Counted from the first letter of the stretch, positions 10,361 to 21,312 are shown. The stretch is DNA of 33,713 nt from Paraglomus occultum (GCA_910592205.1 CAJVPJ010000224.1:1-33713), one strand, 5' to 3'. Notes: a model not told the origin generated them from the letters alone. Numbers and translations: made by a program.

Positions 10361-11304
10361 TCACCTGCAAGCATGAATCCAGATGCCGTCGCTACATCAA
10401 GACGTCATTCAGTCAGACTCTCAACTTTACGACCAATGGGACAATTTGGTCAATGTGAGGAATGCAAAGCTCAAGAACAGGATACAATTGGTGTCAATAC
10501 TGCGACGTCGAACGTAACAGAATAATTCGTGAATTGGACGAGTGGCAGCGAAGAAATCGATAATTTTATTCAAGAAGCTCAACTTAAGGCAACCAATATC
10601 AGATCTATCCTGGAATGGATGAACTCGCAAACGTGAAGCATTTGCAAATGGTGGTAACAGCTCGGTGTAGGTATATTTTGAATTATGTCTAATATGTGTT
10701 TCTTGTATCAATATTAATCTCAATTATGGACTTAATTAGATTTACGGCATATTACTTCGAGGACCTATTCAGACGTGAGACGCAATGGCGATGAATGGGA
10801 ACGAGGCTGGAGAAGAAAGACTTACACGCTGGCAACATTCTGCGATTCGGTACCTGGACAATGATGAGCAATCTCGGTCTTTGCTGGAATAATTCTTCTG
10901 TGGCTGGAAATGAAAAGACGGTTCATGGAGTGCTTCCTTATGTAGCACCAGAAGTTTATGCGGAATGCCATACACTCAAGCGGCCGATGTTTATAGTGTT
11001 GGAATGATTATGTATGAACTATGGTCAGGCAAGCCGCCCTTCGATTGAAAAGATTATGATGTACGTTTGGTAGTGGCTGTATTTTCAGATATAGTTGCAA
11101 ACAGGAATCCGTCCTCGGACATACCCGTCTATTATTCCATTATTATGCAAGCATGCTGGGATCAAGACCTAACATGCCTACATCGCGTTGATTAGAAAGG
11201 ACATTTGACATTTGGATTGAAGTATCGCAAGCGGAAAGCTTACTTGTCCCAAGACTTTTGCCAAGTTGATAATTTTATTACATATCGATGTATTTAGATT
11301 TTGA
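10361..11304 (+). pseudogene. Kinase pseudogene 2 (deletions and frameshifts)
   Basis: Begins with 'RRHSVRLSTLRPMGQFGQCEECK' territory. A one-base loss after ECK (about 10468) destroys RTGYNWCQYC. Intron 1 survives (10667-10739). Exon 2 stops at '..ERGW' (10810) and is joined directly to the end of intron 3 plus exon 4 ('KKDLHAGNILRFG', 10816 on), so half of exon 2 and all of exon 3 are deleted. A one-base loss near 10955 shifts frame after 'YVAPEV', a stop follows 'PPFD' near 11046, and intron 4 is reduced to a few bases. Exon 5 is cut at 'CPKTFA' and fused to the last exon through a shared CCAAG (about 11271-11275), removing exons 6-8. It cannot encode a kinase. Confidence 0.9.
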
Positions 11305-11610
11305 CCTTTTCACGAGGACATTTATGGTGTCTATTGTAAATTAGCGAGTTATAAATTTCAATAATGAAAGTTGACATAATAAATGTTCCGTTTGATAAAA
11401 TGATTACCGTTATAGTGATGCCTTATGCTTTTCGTTGACCCGATTAATCATGGTTTTATGCATTATATCGGGCCTAATTTTATTATAACTGACTTTGGTT
11501 CCAATTTCACCTGGGGTGAATTGCTTTAGTGATAAGAATGGAATGCAATTCGATAAGCCTTATACGCATTTAGAAAGTCATCCAAGTAACGTCATTCGAT
11601 CATTTGTTGT
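11305..11610 (+). repeat. 3' flank duplicate shared with kinase 3
   Basis: Near-identical to 16770-17095, including 'ttgacataataaatgttccgtttgataaa', 'cttttcgttgacccgattaatcatgg', 'cctaattttattataactgactttggttccaattt' and 'gtcatccaagtaac'. A few small indels separate the two. It shows that pseudogene 2 and kinase 3 descend from a duplication that reached at least 300 bp past the stop codon. Confidence 0.85.
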
Positions 11611-12117
11611 GATGAAGCACTTAACCCTTCACCATGCTTAGAGTGCGATTTTAAGTTTAATATTAATGAGCCATCTTTCAGAACTGACCTGTGATTGTCA
11701 AGGATACGTTCGGTCCATATGGTCATTGCTTCTTTTAACGTTGGCCAGGCGGTAGCAAAATTTATTAGTTCATATAACTTAAAGTACCCAATCATTTCGC
11801 TTCAAAATGATATAAATTTTAATGGCGGTTATTAAGACTTTGTCTGTACACGTGTGGTTTAAAAAAGTCGACTTTTATGTCTTGATAGCTAATTCTTACG
11901 TTATACGCATAAATTCGGCATACCAAACTTTGCTTTTCATACCATTAAAAAGAGCATTTCTTGACGAGTCGAACGATGTACATTATTGATTTTATTATCA
12001 TTGCGTGGATTTCTGAGTAAACTAGATTTAAAGTGATGTGATTGTGAAGCAGATCGCCGCTTGCATTTATAATTTTGTCAGGGGAGTGCCAGATGTTGCC
12101 GCAAGACATAAAAGAAC

Positions 12118-12474
12118 CAGTGCCTAATTAAAAAAGTCTTCGACCATCCCTTGCTGATCAATTAGTATTAGTAAATGAACATCTATGTTTTTCGAAAATC
12201 TGTTGGCGTTGTTTACTAATACTAAGTAGACAACAAATTTTTTATATTATTATGCAGCTAATTGACAGTGGTTTTCCTGACAAGTTTAGCAACTTATCAG
12301 AACGAAGCTGTAATTCGCTGAAATGAGGATATATGTTACACATACATTTTCGTATGATTTACATATGTGTAACATATACACTGTGGAACACTGCTTCGTA
12401 ATAATATATAGATTTTTCATATCTTTTACTAATTGATCGGCAAGGGATGATCGGAGACTTTTAATTAGGCACTG
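12118..12474. mobile_element. MITE with ~50-bp terminal inverted repeats (Tc1-like ends)
   Basis: The left end CAGTGCCTAATTAAAAAAGTC (from 12118) continues as TTCGACCATCCCTTGCTGATCAATTAGTA. The reverse complement of the right end (12474 backward) reads CAGTGCCTAATTAAAAGTCTCCGATCATCCCTTGCCGATCAATTAGTA. About 50 bp pair with few mismatches. CAGTG-type ends are usual for Tc1/mariner elements. The right flank is TA as expected, but the left flank is AC, so the target duplication is not intact. No transposase lies inside (357 bp), so it is non-autonomous. A third partial copy of the subterminal part lies at about 12530-12600. Confidence 0.75.
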
Positions 12475-12760
12475 TATAATCAATTAGCTTCAAAAGGTAT
12501 AAAACTTACATAGTAAATACGTAAATACAGACATTCGAAAAAGAGGGTTTCCATATTAATATGTTTTACTAATTGATCGTCAAGTTGAGTGTGTATTACA
12601 CATGTAATGAAATGATATGTCACACAAGTTGTCCCAATTCGAAATAGGCTCAGCTCATTGTCTAATATCACACTAATACTAATAAGCGACATCTAAGCAT
12701 TGTTTATGTGATTTTATATAAACAATTTTGTCGTTCAAATATCGTCAGTTATTATTAGTA

Positions 12761-13175
12761 CAGTCGACCCTCTCTAATATTAACCTCCGACCGACCAATT
12801 TCGTTGATCTGCAATACTACAGTATTATATACGATCGTGTTTAAACTTTACTATAATAAAACCTTTACCTTCAATCGTTTGCGATGGCACATGAAGTGAT
12901 TACGAAAATATGTAAACTGTCATTTCTTATGTTCAATTTGTCCACTTTTAGTAATACACTTTAGTGCATAATAGAACGCAAATCAGAGACATTGCGTAGT
13001 AAATACGTAATATTGTAGACCAGAATCTAAATTTTAAAATACTAATTTATAGTGATGTTGATATCAGCGAGGTACATTTTAAAATCTTGATATATGCGGG
13101 AGAATTTAATGGGGAAATCCGTTCTGTAACTACTGTTGCTAATACTGTAATAGTGAGAGGTTAACGGGTCGACTG
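12761..13175. mobile_element. pogo-like MITE with TA target duplication
   Basis: Ends are CAGTCGACCC (12761-12770) and GGGTCGACTG (13166-13175), perfect inverted repeats flanked on both sides by TA (12759-12760 and 13176-13177). Inside the ends the similarity continues loosely (CTCTCTAATATTAACCTC versus TTAACCTCTCACTATTAC). Ends of the form CAGT.GACCCTCT..TAAT resemble those I recall for pogo/Tigger-type elements. The 415-bp body has no coding frame, so it would need a transposase from elsewhere. Confidence 0.75.
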
Positions 13176-13279
13176 TACCACGTCAATCATTACCCAGATC
13201 GTTGGAAAAAAGAGTATCACCACAAACTTTATTTTCAGTTACCTTCATAATTTAAAATTAAACGATACCAAAATCATAT

Positions 13280-13549
13280 AACGTACACAATCAATAGGGA
13301 CAATAAGAGTTGTCAAAGGTAAAGTTTTTGGTTCACTAGTATATTCTATATGCAGTCCGAGTCGGCGCCGTACGTATTTTTCGAGCATGCTGTGTGACCA
13401 TTTTTTGACTTTTCGCCAGCCAGAGTCCTCGATCTTATAATACCAGATTTGGCACAATGATAATGGCATTGAGGATGCGGAAGAAGTAGTGATACAATAA
13501 CAAACATAGCACGGAACGACGATGTTTATAGATTCTTTCTCTTGTACAG
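13280..13549 (+). promoter_or_regulatory. Kinase 3 upstream conserved module
   Basis: Same ordered blocks as before kinase 1: ACGTACACAATCAATAGGGA...TCAAAGGTAAAGTTTTT (13281-13329), GTGACCA (13394-13400), AGATTTGGCACAATGATAATGG (13445-13466) and TTGTACAG (13542-13549). The spacing from GGCACAA to TTGTACAG (about 85 bp) is nearly the same as at kinase 1 (about 87 bp), and the similarity around the blocks is high, so kinases 1 and 3 share a recent promoter ancestor. Confidence 0.55.
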
Positions 13550-13557
13550 CTTATCTT

Positions 13558-16500
13558 ATGTCTGACCTGAGGTCAACTGTTCCTCGCACTGTCTCTGACG
13601 CTTGCCCTTCTACAGCTAAATCAACAAGAACAGATGCAATTGAGGAGTTAATACAGAATTGGATATAGACTCTTTGCTCAATCAAATTGACGCCCTATTA
13701 CTACAATCAAAACCAAGCCACCATTCAGTAAATTATCAAACTGATACTCCAACCCTTCACCATATCGCTCGCTTTTCTCCAACCCAACCTTCGTTTCATT
13801 ATGCTACTTCTATTATGGGTGCACCAACCTCATATTATCCAGACCAACACTATGTTTGGAATAACCCATCTGTAATAGCTAGCTTTTCTCAAGACGTACA
13901 ACATTATGGTACTGAATCTTCGTATCATCTAGACCACCAGTATGTCACTAGGAGCACACCACAATCGGCAACATCTAGTTATTCTAGAAACCATCAGTAT
14001 GTCACTAGGAGCACACCACAATCGGCAACAGCTAGTTATTTTAGAAACCATCAGTATGTCACTAGGAGCACACCACAATCGGCAACATCTAGTTATTCTA
14101 GAAATCATCAATATGTCACTAGGAGCACACCACAATCAGCAACGTCTAGTTATTCTAGAAACCAACGTTACGTTTGTTCGCAAGAATCAGAAAATGTCAC
14201 TTATAGTTATCAAGCTTCTTACCCTATCAGCGGCGTGTCATCTCAACCATTGTATGAGAATTATCTTCAAGAAACAGAAAATTCAGATATCATTACCACT
14301 AGCGAGCCAGCCACCTCAATTGAGCCTGCCAAATCAGCGCAAGCAGAAGAATCATTGAATGAGAATTATCCTCTAGAAACAAAAAATGATGTTCGGTATT
14401 CGCGAACGTTTAATGTCATTACCACCAACCTCATTCCAGCCACAACTCAGCCATCTCCATCGCCTCAAGCAAGAACTGCTCTTGTTTCCCGGCGAGACAT
14501 AAACTCAGATACCTCTAAATCACGACGTCATTCAGTCAGATTTTCTACTTTACGACCAATGGGTCAATTTGGTCAATGTGATGAATGCAAAAGCACAAGA
14601 ACCGGATACAATTGGTGTCAATATTGCAACAACGAACAGTTTCAGAAGGATTTTGCGAATTGGACGAGCGGCTCCGGAGAAATCGATGATTTTATTCAAG
14701 TAGCTCAACTTAAGGCAACCAATGTCAGATCCGTCCTGGAATGGATAGACTATAAAGAATTTACAAACGTGAAGCACCTTGCAAACGGCGGTAACAGCTC
14801 AGTGTAGGTATATTTTTAAAATATGTCTAATTGATCCTCATTTTATTCCGATTATTTGACTTTTAATTAGATTTACCGCATACTGGCCTCGCGGACCTAT
14901 TCGGACATGGGACGCAAATGGCGATGAATGGGAGCGAGGCTGGGGTCAGGCAAATTCTGACGTAATCATATTGAAGCGTATCAAAAATTCTGATAAAATG
15001 ACAATGGGATTTCTGAAAGAGGCATGTTAATAAGTAAGGTTTTGTTTACATTGCCTGGTGGTTTTGCTAACACCATTACTTTATTGATCAGTTGGGCGCA
15101 TACCACCAATTCAGCACATTGGTTTCGCATGTTGTACGTTGTTATGGCATCTCGCGCTGCCCATTCACTAACGAGTTTATTGTCGTCACATCATATGCTG
15201 AAGACGGAGATCTCCGGCAATATATGTCCAAGAACTTTGATAATTTTACGTTACAAAAAAAAATTATCACTCTCAGAGACATTGCAAGCGGCTTAGTAAC
15301 TATTCATAGAGCGGGACTGTTGCACGTAATAGCGAATTCTATGCCGATTTTTGAATAACGGTTTTGTACACTAATATTAACCACACATTAATGCTGTCTT
15401 TTTTTCGCTCTCAACAATCTTGAAGAAAGACTTGCATACTGGGAACATTCTGCGATCTGGTACCTGGACAATGATAAGTGATCTCGGTCTTTGTTGGCAT
15501 AATGCTTCTGTGACTGGAAATGAAAAGACGGTTCATGGTGTGCTTCCATATGTAGCACCAGAAGTTTTACGCGGAATGCCATACACTCGAGCAGCCGATG
15601 TTTATAGTGTTGGAATGATTATGTATGAACTATGGACAGGCAGGCCACCCTTCGAAGAAAAAGATTATGATCTACCTTTAGCAATGAATATATGTTCAGG
15701 TATAGTTATTGTGTTTTAGTTGTTTTTCTGTAGGTTTTTTGATACCAACTACAAGGACTTTTACAAACAGGAACCCGTCCGGACATTCCTTCGGACGTAC
15801 CCGCCTATTATTCTATTATTATGCAAGCATGCTGGGATCAAGACCCTGACATGCGACCTACATCGCGTGAATTAGAAAGGACATTTGAAATTTGGATTGA
15901 AAAAATTGCAAACGGAGAGTTGCCTTGTCCCAAGACTTTTGCCAACAAGAAATCAGTAGATTTGACAACGCAAAAGGATGAATCTAGTCTATATAGTATA
16001 CCTGAGCGTAGCATGAGCCAACCAATTCCTCCACTATCCGCTGATCAGCATGTGATTTTAAATAAACTGGATGAACGTCGTAAGCGCAATTGAGATTTTC
16101 TGCTTTCCCTAACTATATAACAGTATACGTTCTGAATGCTGAATTAAAATTTGTCTTGAATAGGAGAAGCTCTATATCAACGCTGTCTTGATGATCGACT
16201 CATCGAAATGGCTGAAGAAAGATCAAAAAATCAAGGTAAGTCTATTTTGCGCGCTGACGTTAACATGTATTTAAAAGCAAATGGATAGAGCGTTTGTTAA
16301 ACGGGTTGGTTTATATCCTTTTAGAACAAGTAAATCCGATGACATGGACACGGGAACTCAAAACGCTTGCTGATGAAATCTTTGGCAGTTCAGGTATGAC
16401 TCGATCGCACTGAGCTGAACTATAACCCCAACATTACTGATTGCATTAATATATTTTCTGCATTGTAGTAAACGTATTACCCATTACATTCAATACGGTA

Positions 16501-16710
16501 ACAACTGAGCCTGAGCCCACAAGGACCGCAGGCAATAATAGGAGACAGAATAGGAAGAGTAAGTAGAAAGCCCAAATCGTTATTTTTGTTATTTTATTAA
16601 TTGACCGTCAACATCAATCTCATATCAATTTAGACAAGAGAAAATCCTTCCACATGAAGCTTTTCACCAAGTTAATGATTTTATTACATATCGATGTATT
16701 TAGATTTTGA
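13558..16710 (+). CDS. TKL-type protein kinase 3, repeat-bearing linker, 5' frameshift
   Basis: The expected ATG at 13558 (after TTGTACAG) opens 'MSDLRSTVPRTVSDACPS' but stops at TAG in 'NWI*' near 13666. The main frame begins after a TGA at 13641 and has no ATG until 13816. A one-base indel near 13641-13660 would join them, so either the gene is recently damaged, the read has an error, or translation starts at 13816. The remaining exons are ..14803, 14871-15021, 15092-15325, 15426-15699, 15771-16079, 16164-16235, 16325-16393, 16469-16558 and 16634-16710. All kinase motifs are intact: 'CDECKSTRTGYNWCQYC', 'VIILKR', 'HKDLHTGN', 'SDLGLCW', 'YVAPEVL'. The tail is 'KLFTKLMILLHIDVFRF'. The linker holds four 19-residue repeats. 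Intron 2 starts with GC (15022). Confidence 0.8.
13935..14162 (+). repeat. 57-bp coding minisatellite, four units
   Basis: Units start at 13935, 13992, 14049 and 14106. Each encodes HQYVTRSTPQSATSSYSRN (unit 2 has A for S and F for S), and a partial fifth begins 'QRYV'. Units are nearly identical in DNA and exact multiples of three, so the frame is kept. Older degenerate units may precede them ('DQHYVWNNPSVIASFSQD'). They lie in the kinase 3 linker and are absent from the other copies. Confidence 0.95.
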
Positions 16711-16769
16711 GGGCATTATGGCATGGATTGTAAATAGCTAATTACAGTATGTATATCTGTATATTTTGA

Positions 16770-17095
16770 CCATTTCACAAGCATTTATGGTGTCTATTGT
16801 AAATTAACGAGTTATAAATTTCAATAATGAAATTTGACATAATAAATGTTCCGTTTGATAAACTGATTACAGTTATAGTGATGTCCTATGCTTTTCGTTG
16901 ACCCGATTAATCATGGTTTTATGTATTATATGGGGCCTAATTTTATTATAACTGACTTTGGTTCCAATTTCATCGGGAGTGAATTGCTTAGTGATAACAA
17001 CAGGATCAAAATTTTCAGAATGGAATGCAATTCAAGCCTACTTCGTTGCACAATACGCATTTAGGAAGTCATCCAAGTAACATCATTCGAATCTT
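16770..17095 (+). repeat. 3' flank duplicate shared with pseudogene 2
   Basis: Partner of 11305-11610. Relative to that copy it has an extra ~20 bp around 'aacaacaggatcaaaattttcag' and lacks other small pieces. It marks the distal boundary of the duplicated kinase unit; similarity fades after about 17095. Confidence 0.85.
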
Positions 17096-18230
17096 TTTTC
17101 CAAGTCTCTCACTAACAGCATTAATCCTACATTTAAATGTGCTGGTCACATTTATCTGTCGTTTTTGCAAAGAGATTCTGATTTGTCAGGCAAAGATTGA
17201 TCTTTTCCATCTTTTGTACAGAATAAGCAAGAGATACTGAAAATGACAGATGAATTCATATCGTAAATAAGATGTGTCAGTGTAAAGAAAAGTTTTATGA
17301 GAAAAAAGGTGGCAAATTACGATTACGTCTCAGCTTGAGTTTTTCTCTATAGGAATCTATAAGACTTTCGCACATAATCGCGAATTTGCTTTAAAGAGAC
17401 TGTATCCAAACGGCTTCTGTACTATCTTTTGCACTCCCTCCAAATAATCATAATGTTTTTGAGTATAACGCTTAGCACCCCCTAATAAAATTAAATTTAT
17501 AATGCAACATCGGATACAAATAACTTTATCCTCTACTTCAATCATTTCACGAAGTAAACAACGTTGTCATTTCGTCTGCTTTGTGCAGCATTCTCATTGA
17601 TGATCGCGCAATTGTATATCACGTGTTGTATGCCAAATTCGTCATGAAGCATTTGACGAACAGTTAAAAATTGACTTTATGATTTGTTAATTGCGAGTTA
17701 AAGCTTGTCTAAAAAAGTTGCCGTGACAAAGCGGTGTAATTTGCGCTAGCTGATCTTCTGGAACCGGTATATATAAGAAAACTGCTCTTAACTGTATAAA
17801 GCGAATAGTGCACAAGAATCAGCCTGGCACGGTATATATATGTTCTTCCTCGAATGCAATATACCATATACAGTAATCCATATAATCAGGAATTTATCCG
17901 ATATTTACACGGGAGAGTGTTTCCATTTTAGGGTAGTACATCCACATGTGCAGCTTAATCCTTATAACGCACCTTCGCATCAAGCATGTGAAAATGTAAA
18001 TCCCGTCATTATGTGAATAAGGTACCCCGGTTATTACAATCATGTAGTTCCGGTGCCTTGAGTGTGCGCGCTTACATTTGCTATTATGCCCCTATTAAGT
18101 GCTCCAATTTCAATCAGGAAAAGCTCCGATAGTTCGGTCACAACAGGCGCAGTAATCTCCAAAATACGATTTTCACTTGTGACTGCAAACTGCATTAAAG
18201 CTTCAAACTTAACTTAATGGCAACAATCGA
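17096..18230. other. Intergenic, no supported gene
   Basis: AT-rich. A 62-codon minus frame at 17545-17357 and a 71-codon plus frame at 17025-17240 show no recognisable motif. A lone 'cttttgtacagaa' at about 17212-17224 resembles the element before the kinase starts, but no kinase follows it. Nothing else was recognised. Confidence 0.45.
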
Positions 18231-18333
18231 TCACTACGTACATGATAATTACGGACGGTAGAAGGTTCCAAAAGCAAGTTTTTATCAGAGGCGGTCTGTG
18301 ATTTGCTTTCACAGAAATGTTAAAATAACCAAA

Positions 18334-18452
18334 TTTTGGCACAATGAAAATGAACTTTGTAGAATGGAAACTAGTGTTACAATACACAGCATAAACGTTT
18401 GTCGTATTAATATGCCATCATCTGCAAGTTAAACTTTGTTTGAATTGTACAG
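18334..18452 (+). promoter_or_regulatory. Kinase 4 upstream conserved module
   Basis: ATTTTGGCACAATGAAAATG (18333-18352) and TTGTACAG (18445-18452) are present, 101 bp apart, with the ATG 17 bp after the latter. A diverged version of the distal block ('cactacgtacatgataattacgg...aagcaagttttta') lies at about 18234-18285. Confidence 0.5.
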
Positions 18453-18468
18453 AATATATACCATTAGA

Positions 18469-21185
18469 ATGTGTTCAGACTCATATTCAGACAGATCCAA
18501 CTCCCTGGACTCTACCAGTTCAAATTCGAGCTATCACTCTCTTCCTGATGTTTGTACTTCAACAACAAGAACAGACGAAAATATTTCATTCACAAGCGAC
18601 TATACAATATCGGATGCTAGACCCAACTCTTTAATAGATTCCGAAAATCAAACTGATTCTCTAACCCAAGTTCTGCCTCATTATGTCACTGCCACTAATG
18701 TTGGATCAACCTCACAGCATTCAGTTCGCTATTCTCAAATTTCGCTGAATGATGTCGTTTCCACTTGTAGTGCGCCAGCCTCACGACGAGAATCTCCGCT
18801 CATCATTTCCACTATAATCGGGCCAACCTCACAACGAGAGTCTCCAGTTCACTATCCTCAAACCCAAGTCCTGCCAACTTATGGCACTTCCACTGGGTGG
18901 GATATACGAGTCCCGTTTAATAACAGACCTGCCACAACTCAGCCATTTCGATCATTACCTCAAGCAAGAGCTGCTCTCCTTTCCCTGCGAAACTTGGACA
19001 CAAACACTGCCAGACAGCAACACCATCCAGCCAGACTTTCTGCTACAAGACCAATGGGACAATTTGGTCAATGTGGGGAATGCAAGAGTGCAAGAACAGG
19101 ATACAATTGGTGTCAATATTGCAACAACGAACAATTTCAAAAGAATTTTGCAAATTGGACGAGCGGCTCTGAAGACATCGATGATTTTATTCAAGAAGCT
19201 CAACTCAAGGCAACCAATGTCAGATCTATCCTGGAATGGATAGATTATGAAGAGTTTACAAATGTGAGGCATCTTGCAAACGGTGGTAACAGCTCAGTGT
19301 AGGTATAGTCTGAATCATGTCTATATGTGTTTCTTGGTATCAATAGCTAATTTATGTTGACCTTTAATTAATTAGGTTTACAGCATATTGGCCTCGCGGA
19401 CCTATTCGGACATGGGACGCAAATAACAATGAATGGGAGCGAGGCTGGGGTCAGGAAAATTCTGACGTAATCATATTGAAACGTATACGAAACTCGAATA
19501 AAGTGACGATAGGATTTCTAAAAGAGGCATGTTAATGAGCAAGTTTGTCATTAATTCGAAAATCGTCTATTCACTTTGCTGGCGGATTTGCTAACATATG
19601 CCCCACTGAACCCTTGCCGATTAGTTAGGCGCATACCACAAATTCAGCACGTTGGTTTCGCATGTCATACATTGTTACGGCATCTCGCGCTGCCCGTTCA
19701 CTAACGAGTTTATTGTCGTCACATCATATGCCGAGGATGGAGATCTCCGGCGATATATTTCCGAGAACTTTGATAACTTTACTTTACAGAAGAAAATTAT
19801 CACTCTCAGAGATATTGCAAGTGGCTTAGTGGCCATTCATAAAGCGGGATTGTTGCATGTAATAGCGAGTTTTATGACGATTATTAAAATGCGCTAACGC
19901 TAACTGATCTTTTTTTGCTACCAACTTTGAAGAAAGATTTGCACACTGGGAACATTCTGCTATCCGGTACCTGGACAATGATAAGCGATCTCGGTCTTTG
20001 CTGGAATAATACTGAGCCGGTGGTGAAGGGTGTGCTTCCTTATGTAGCGCCAGAAGTTTTACGTGGAAAATCATACACTCGAGCAGCTGATGTTTATAGT
20101 ATTGGAATGATTATGTATGAGCTATGGTCAGGCAGGCCGCCCTTCGAAGGAAGAGATTGTGGTGTACAGTTGACATTGGATATATGTTCAGGTACAGTCG
20201 TTTTGTTTTAGTTGTTTTTTGTAGACTTTTTGATACCAATTACAATGACTCTTACAAATAGGGATCCGTCCTGACCTTCCGTCTGACATACCCGCATATT
20301 ATTCCATTGTTATGCAAGCGTGCTGGGCGGACAACCCTGAAATGAGACCTACGTCGCGTGATTTACAAAGGACATTTGATAATTGGATTGAAAAAATTGC
20401 AAATGGAGAGCTGATCTGTCCCAAGATTTTTTCCAACAAGAAATCAGTAAATTTGATATCACAAAGGCATGAATCTAGATTATATAGCATATCTGAAAAT
20501 GGTAGCACGAGTCAACCAATACCTCCGCTGTCTGCTGATCAGCATAAGCTTTTAAATAAACTGGATGAACGTCGTAAGCGTAGTTGAGATTTTCTGCCTT
20601 TTTAAATATATAACAAATAGACGTTCTGAATGCTGGATTTATTGAAAAAGGGGAAGCACTATATCAACGTTGTCTTGACGTTCGTCTTATCGAAATGGCT
20701 GAAGAAAGGTCCAAACATCAAGGTGATTTTATTTCGCAAGCTGACGTTAACATGTCTCTGAATGTGAACAGACAAGGTGTTTGTTAAACGAGTTGGTTTA
20801 ATATCCTTGTAGAACAAGTAAATCCGATGACATGGACACGGGAACTCAAAACTCTTGCTGATGAAATTTTTGGCAATTCAGGTATGACGAGATCACATTG
20901 CACTGAACTATAATCCCAACATTACTGATCGCGTTAATATTTTTCTGCGTCGTAGTAAACACAATACCGATTACGTTTGATACGGTAACAACTGGGTTTG
21001 AGGATACAAGGACGACAACTATTGCGAATAGTAAGTAGGAAATCCAACCGTTGTTTCTGCTTTTTTTATTAATCTGACTGTCAGCATATTGTAATATAGG
21101 TAGGAGAATACCCTTACACACAAAACTTTTCACCAAGTTGATGATTTTATTACATATTGGTCATTTAGATGTCGACCTTTTATGA
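18469..21185 (+). CDS. TKL-type protein kinase 4 of the array, nine exons
   Basis: Exons 18469-19298, 19376-19526, 19625-19858, 19933-20191, 20262-20573, 20651-20722, 20813-20881, 20956-21030 and 21100-21185 give 695 residues in one frame. The start 'MCSDSYSDRSNS' matches kinase 5 ('MCSDSSNSDS'). The linker (1-195) carries a short repeated 'SRRESP..TSQRESP' pattern. The CxxC segment starts at M196 ('GQFGQCGECKSARTGYNWC'). The kinase has Lys312, 'HKDLHTGN' with Asp407 and Asn412, 'SDLGLCW', 'YVAPEVL' and 'AADVYSIGMIMYELWSG'. Exon 4 is 15 bp shorter than in its relatives: the activation segment reads 'WNNTEPVVKGVLPY', five residues less. Intron 2 starts with GC (19527); intron 6 uses a weak donor, gtgatt. 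It is predicted to be an active kinase with altered activation-loop control. Confidence 0.87.
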
Positions 21186-21312
21186 GGATATTTCATGCGT
21201 GGATGTAAATTAGTTAATATGTATATCGTTAGTCTTTATTTATATCTTAATAATGAGGTTGATATAATAGAAATCTCAAATGCGTAATAATACAAAGAAT
21301 GTTTCTGCTGCG

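Noticed and set aside
12286-12692. Two minus-strand frames sharing 'DQLVK' peptides
   Set aside because: The shared peptide comes from the repeated arm of the MITE, not from a gene.
13929-14358. Long alternative frames over the 57-bp repeat, both strands
   Set aside because: Open only because the repeat unit is a multiple of three; the kinase frame carries the family sequence before and after.
14550-14777. Minus-strand frames opposite the CxxC segment, recurring at each kinase copy
   Set aside because: They are antisense shadows of conserved exon 1 and recur only because the sense sequence is conserved.
17357-17545. 62-codon minus-strand frame as a transposase fragment
   Set aside because: Flanking frames gave no consistent domain order, so no family could be supported.
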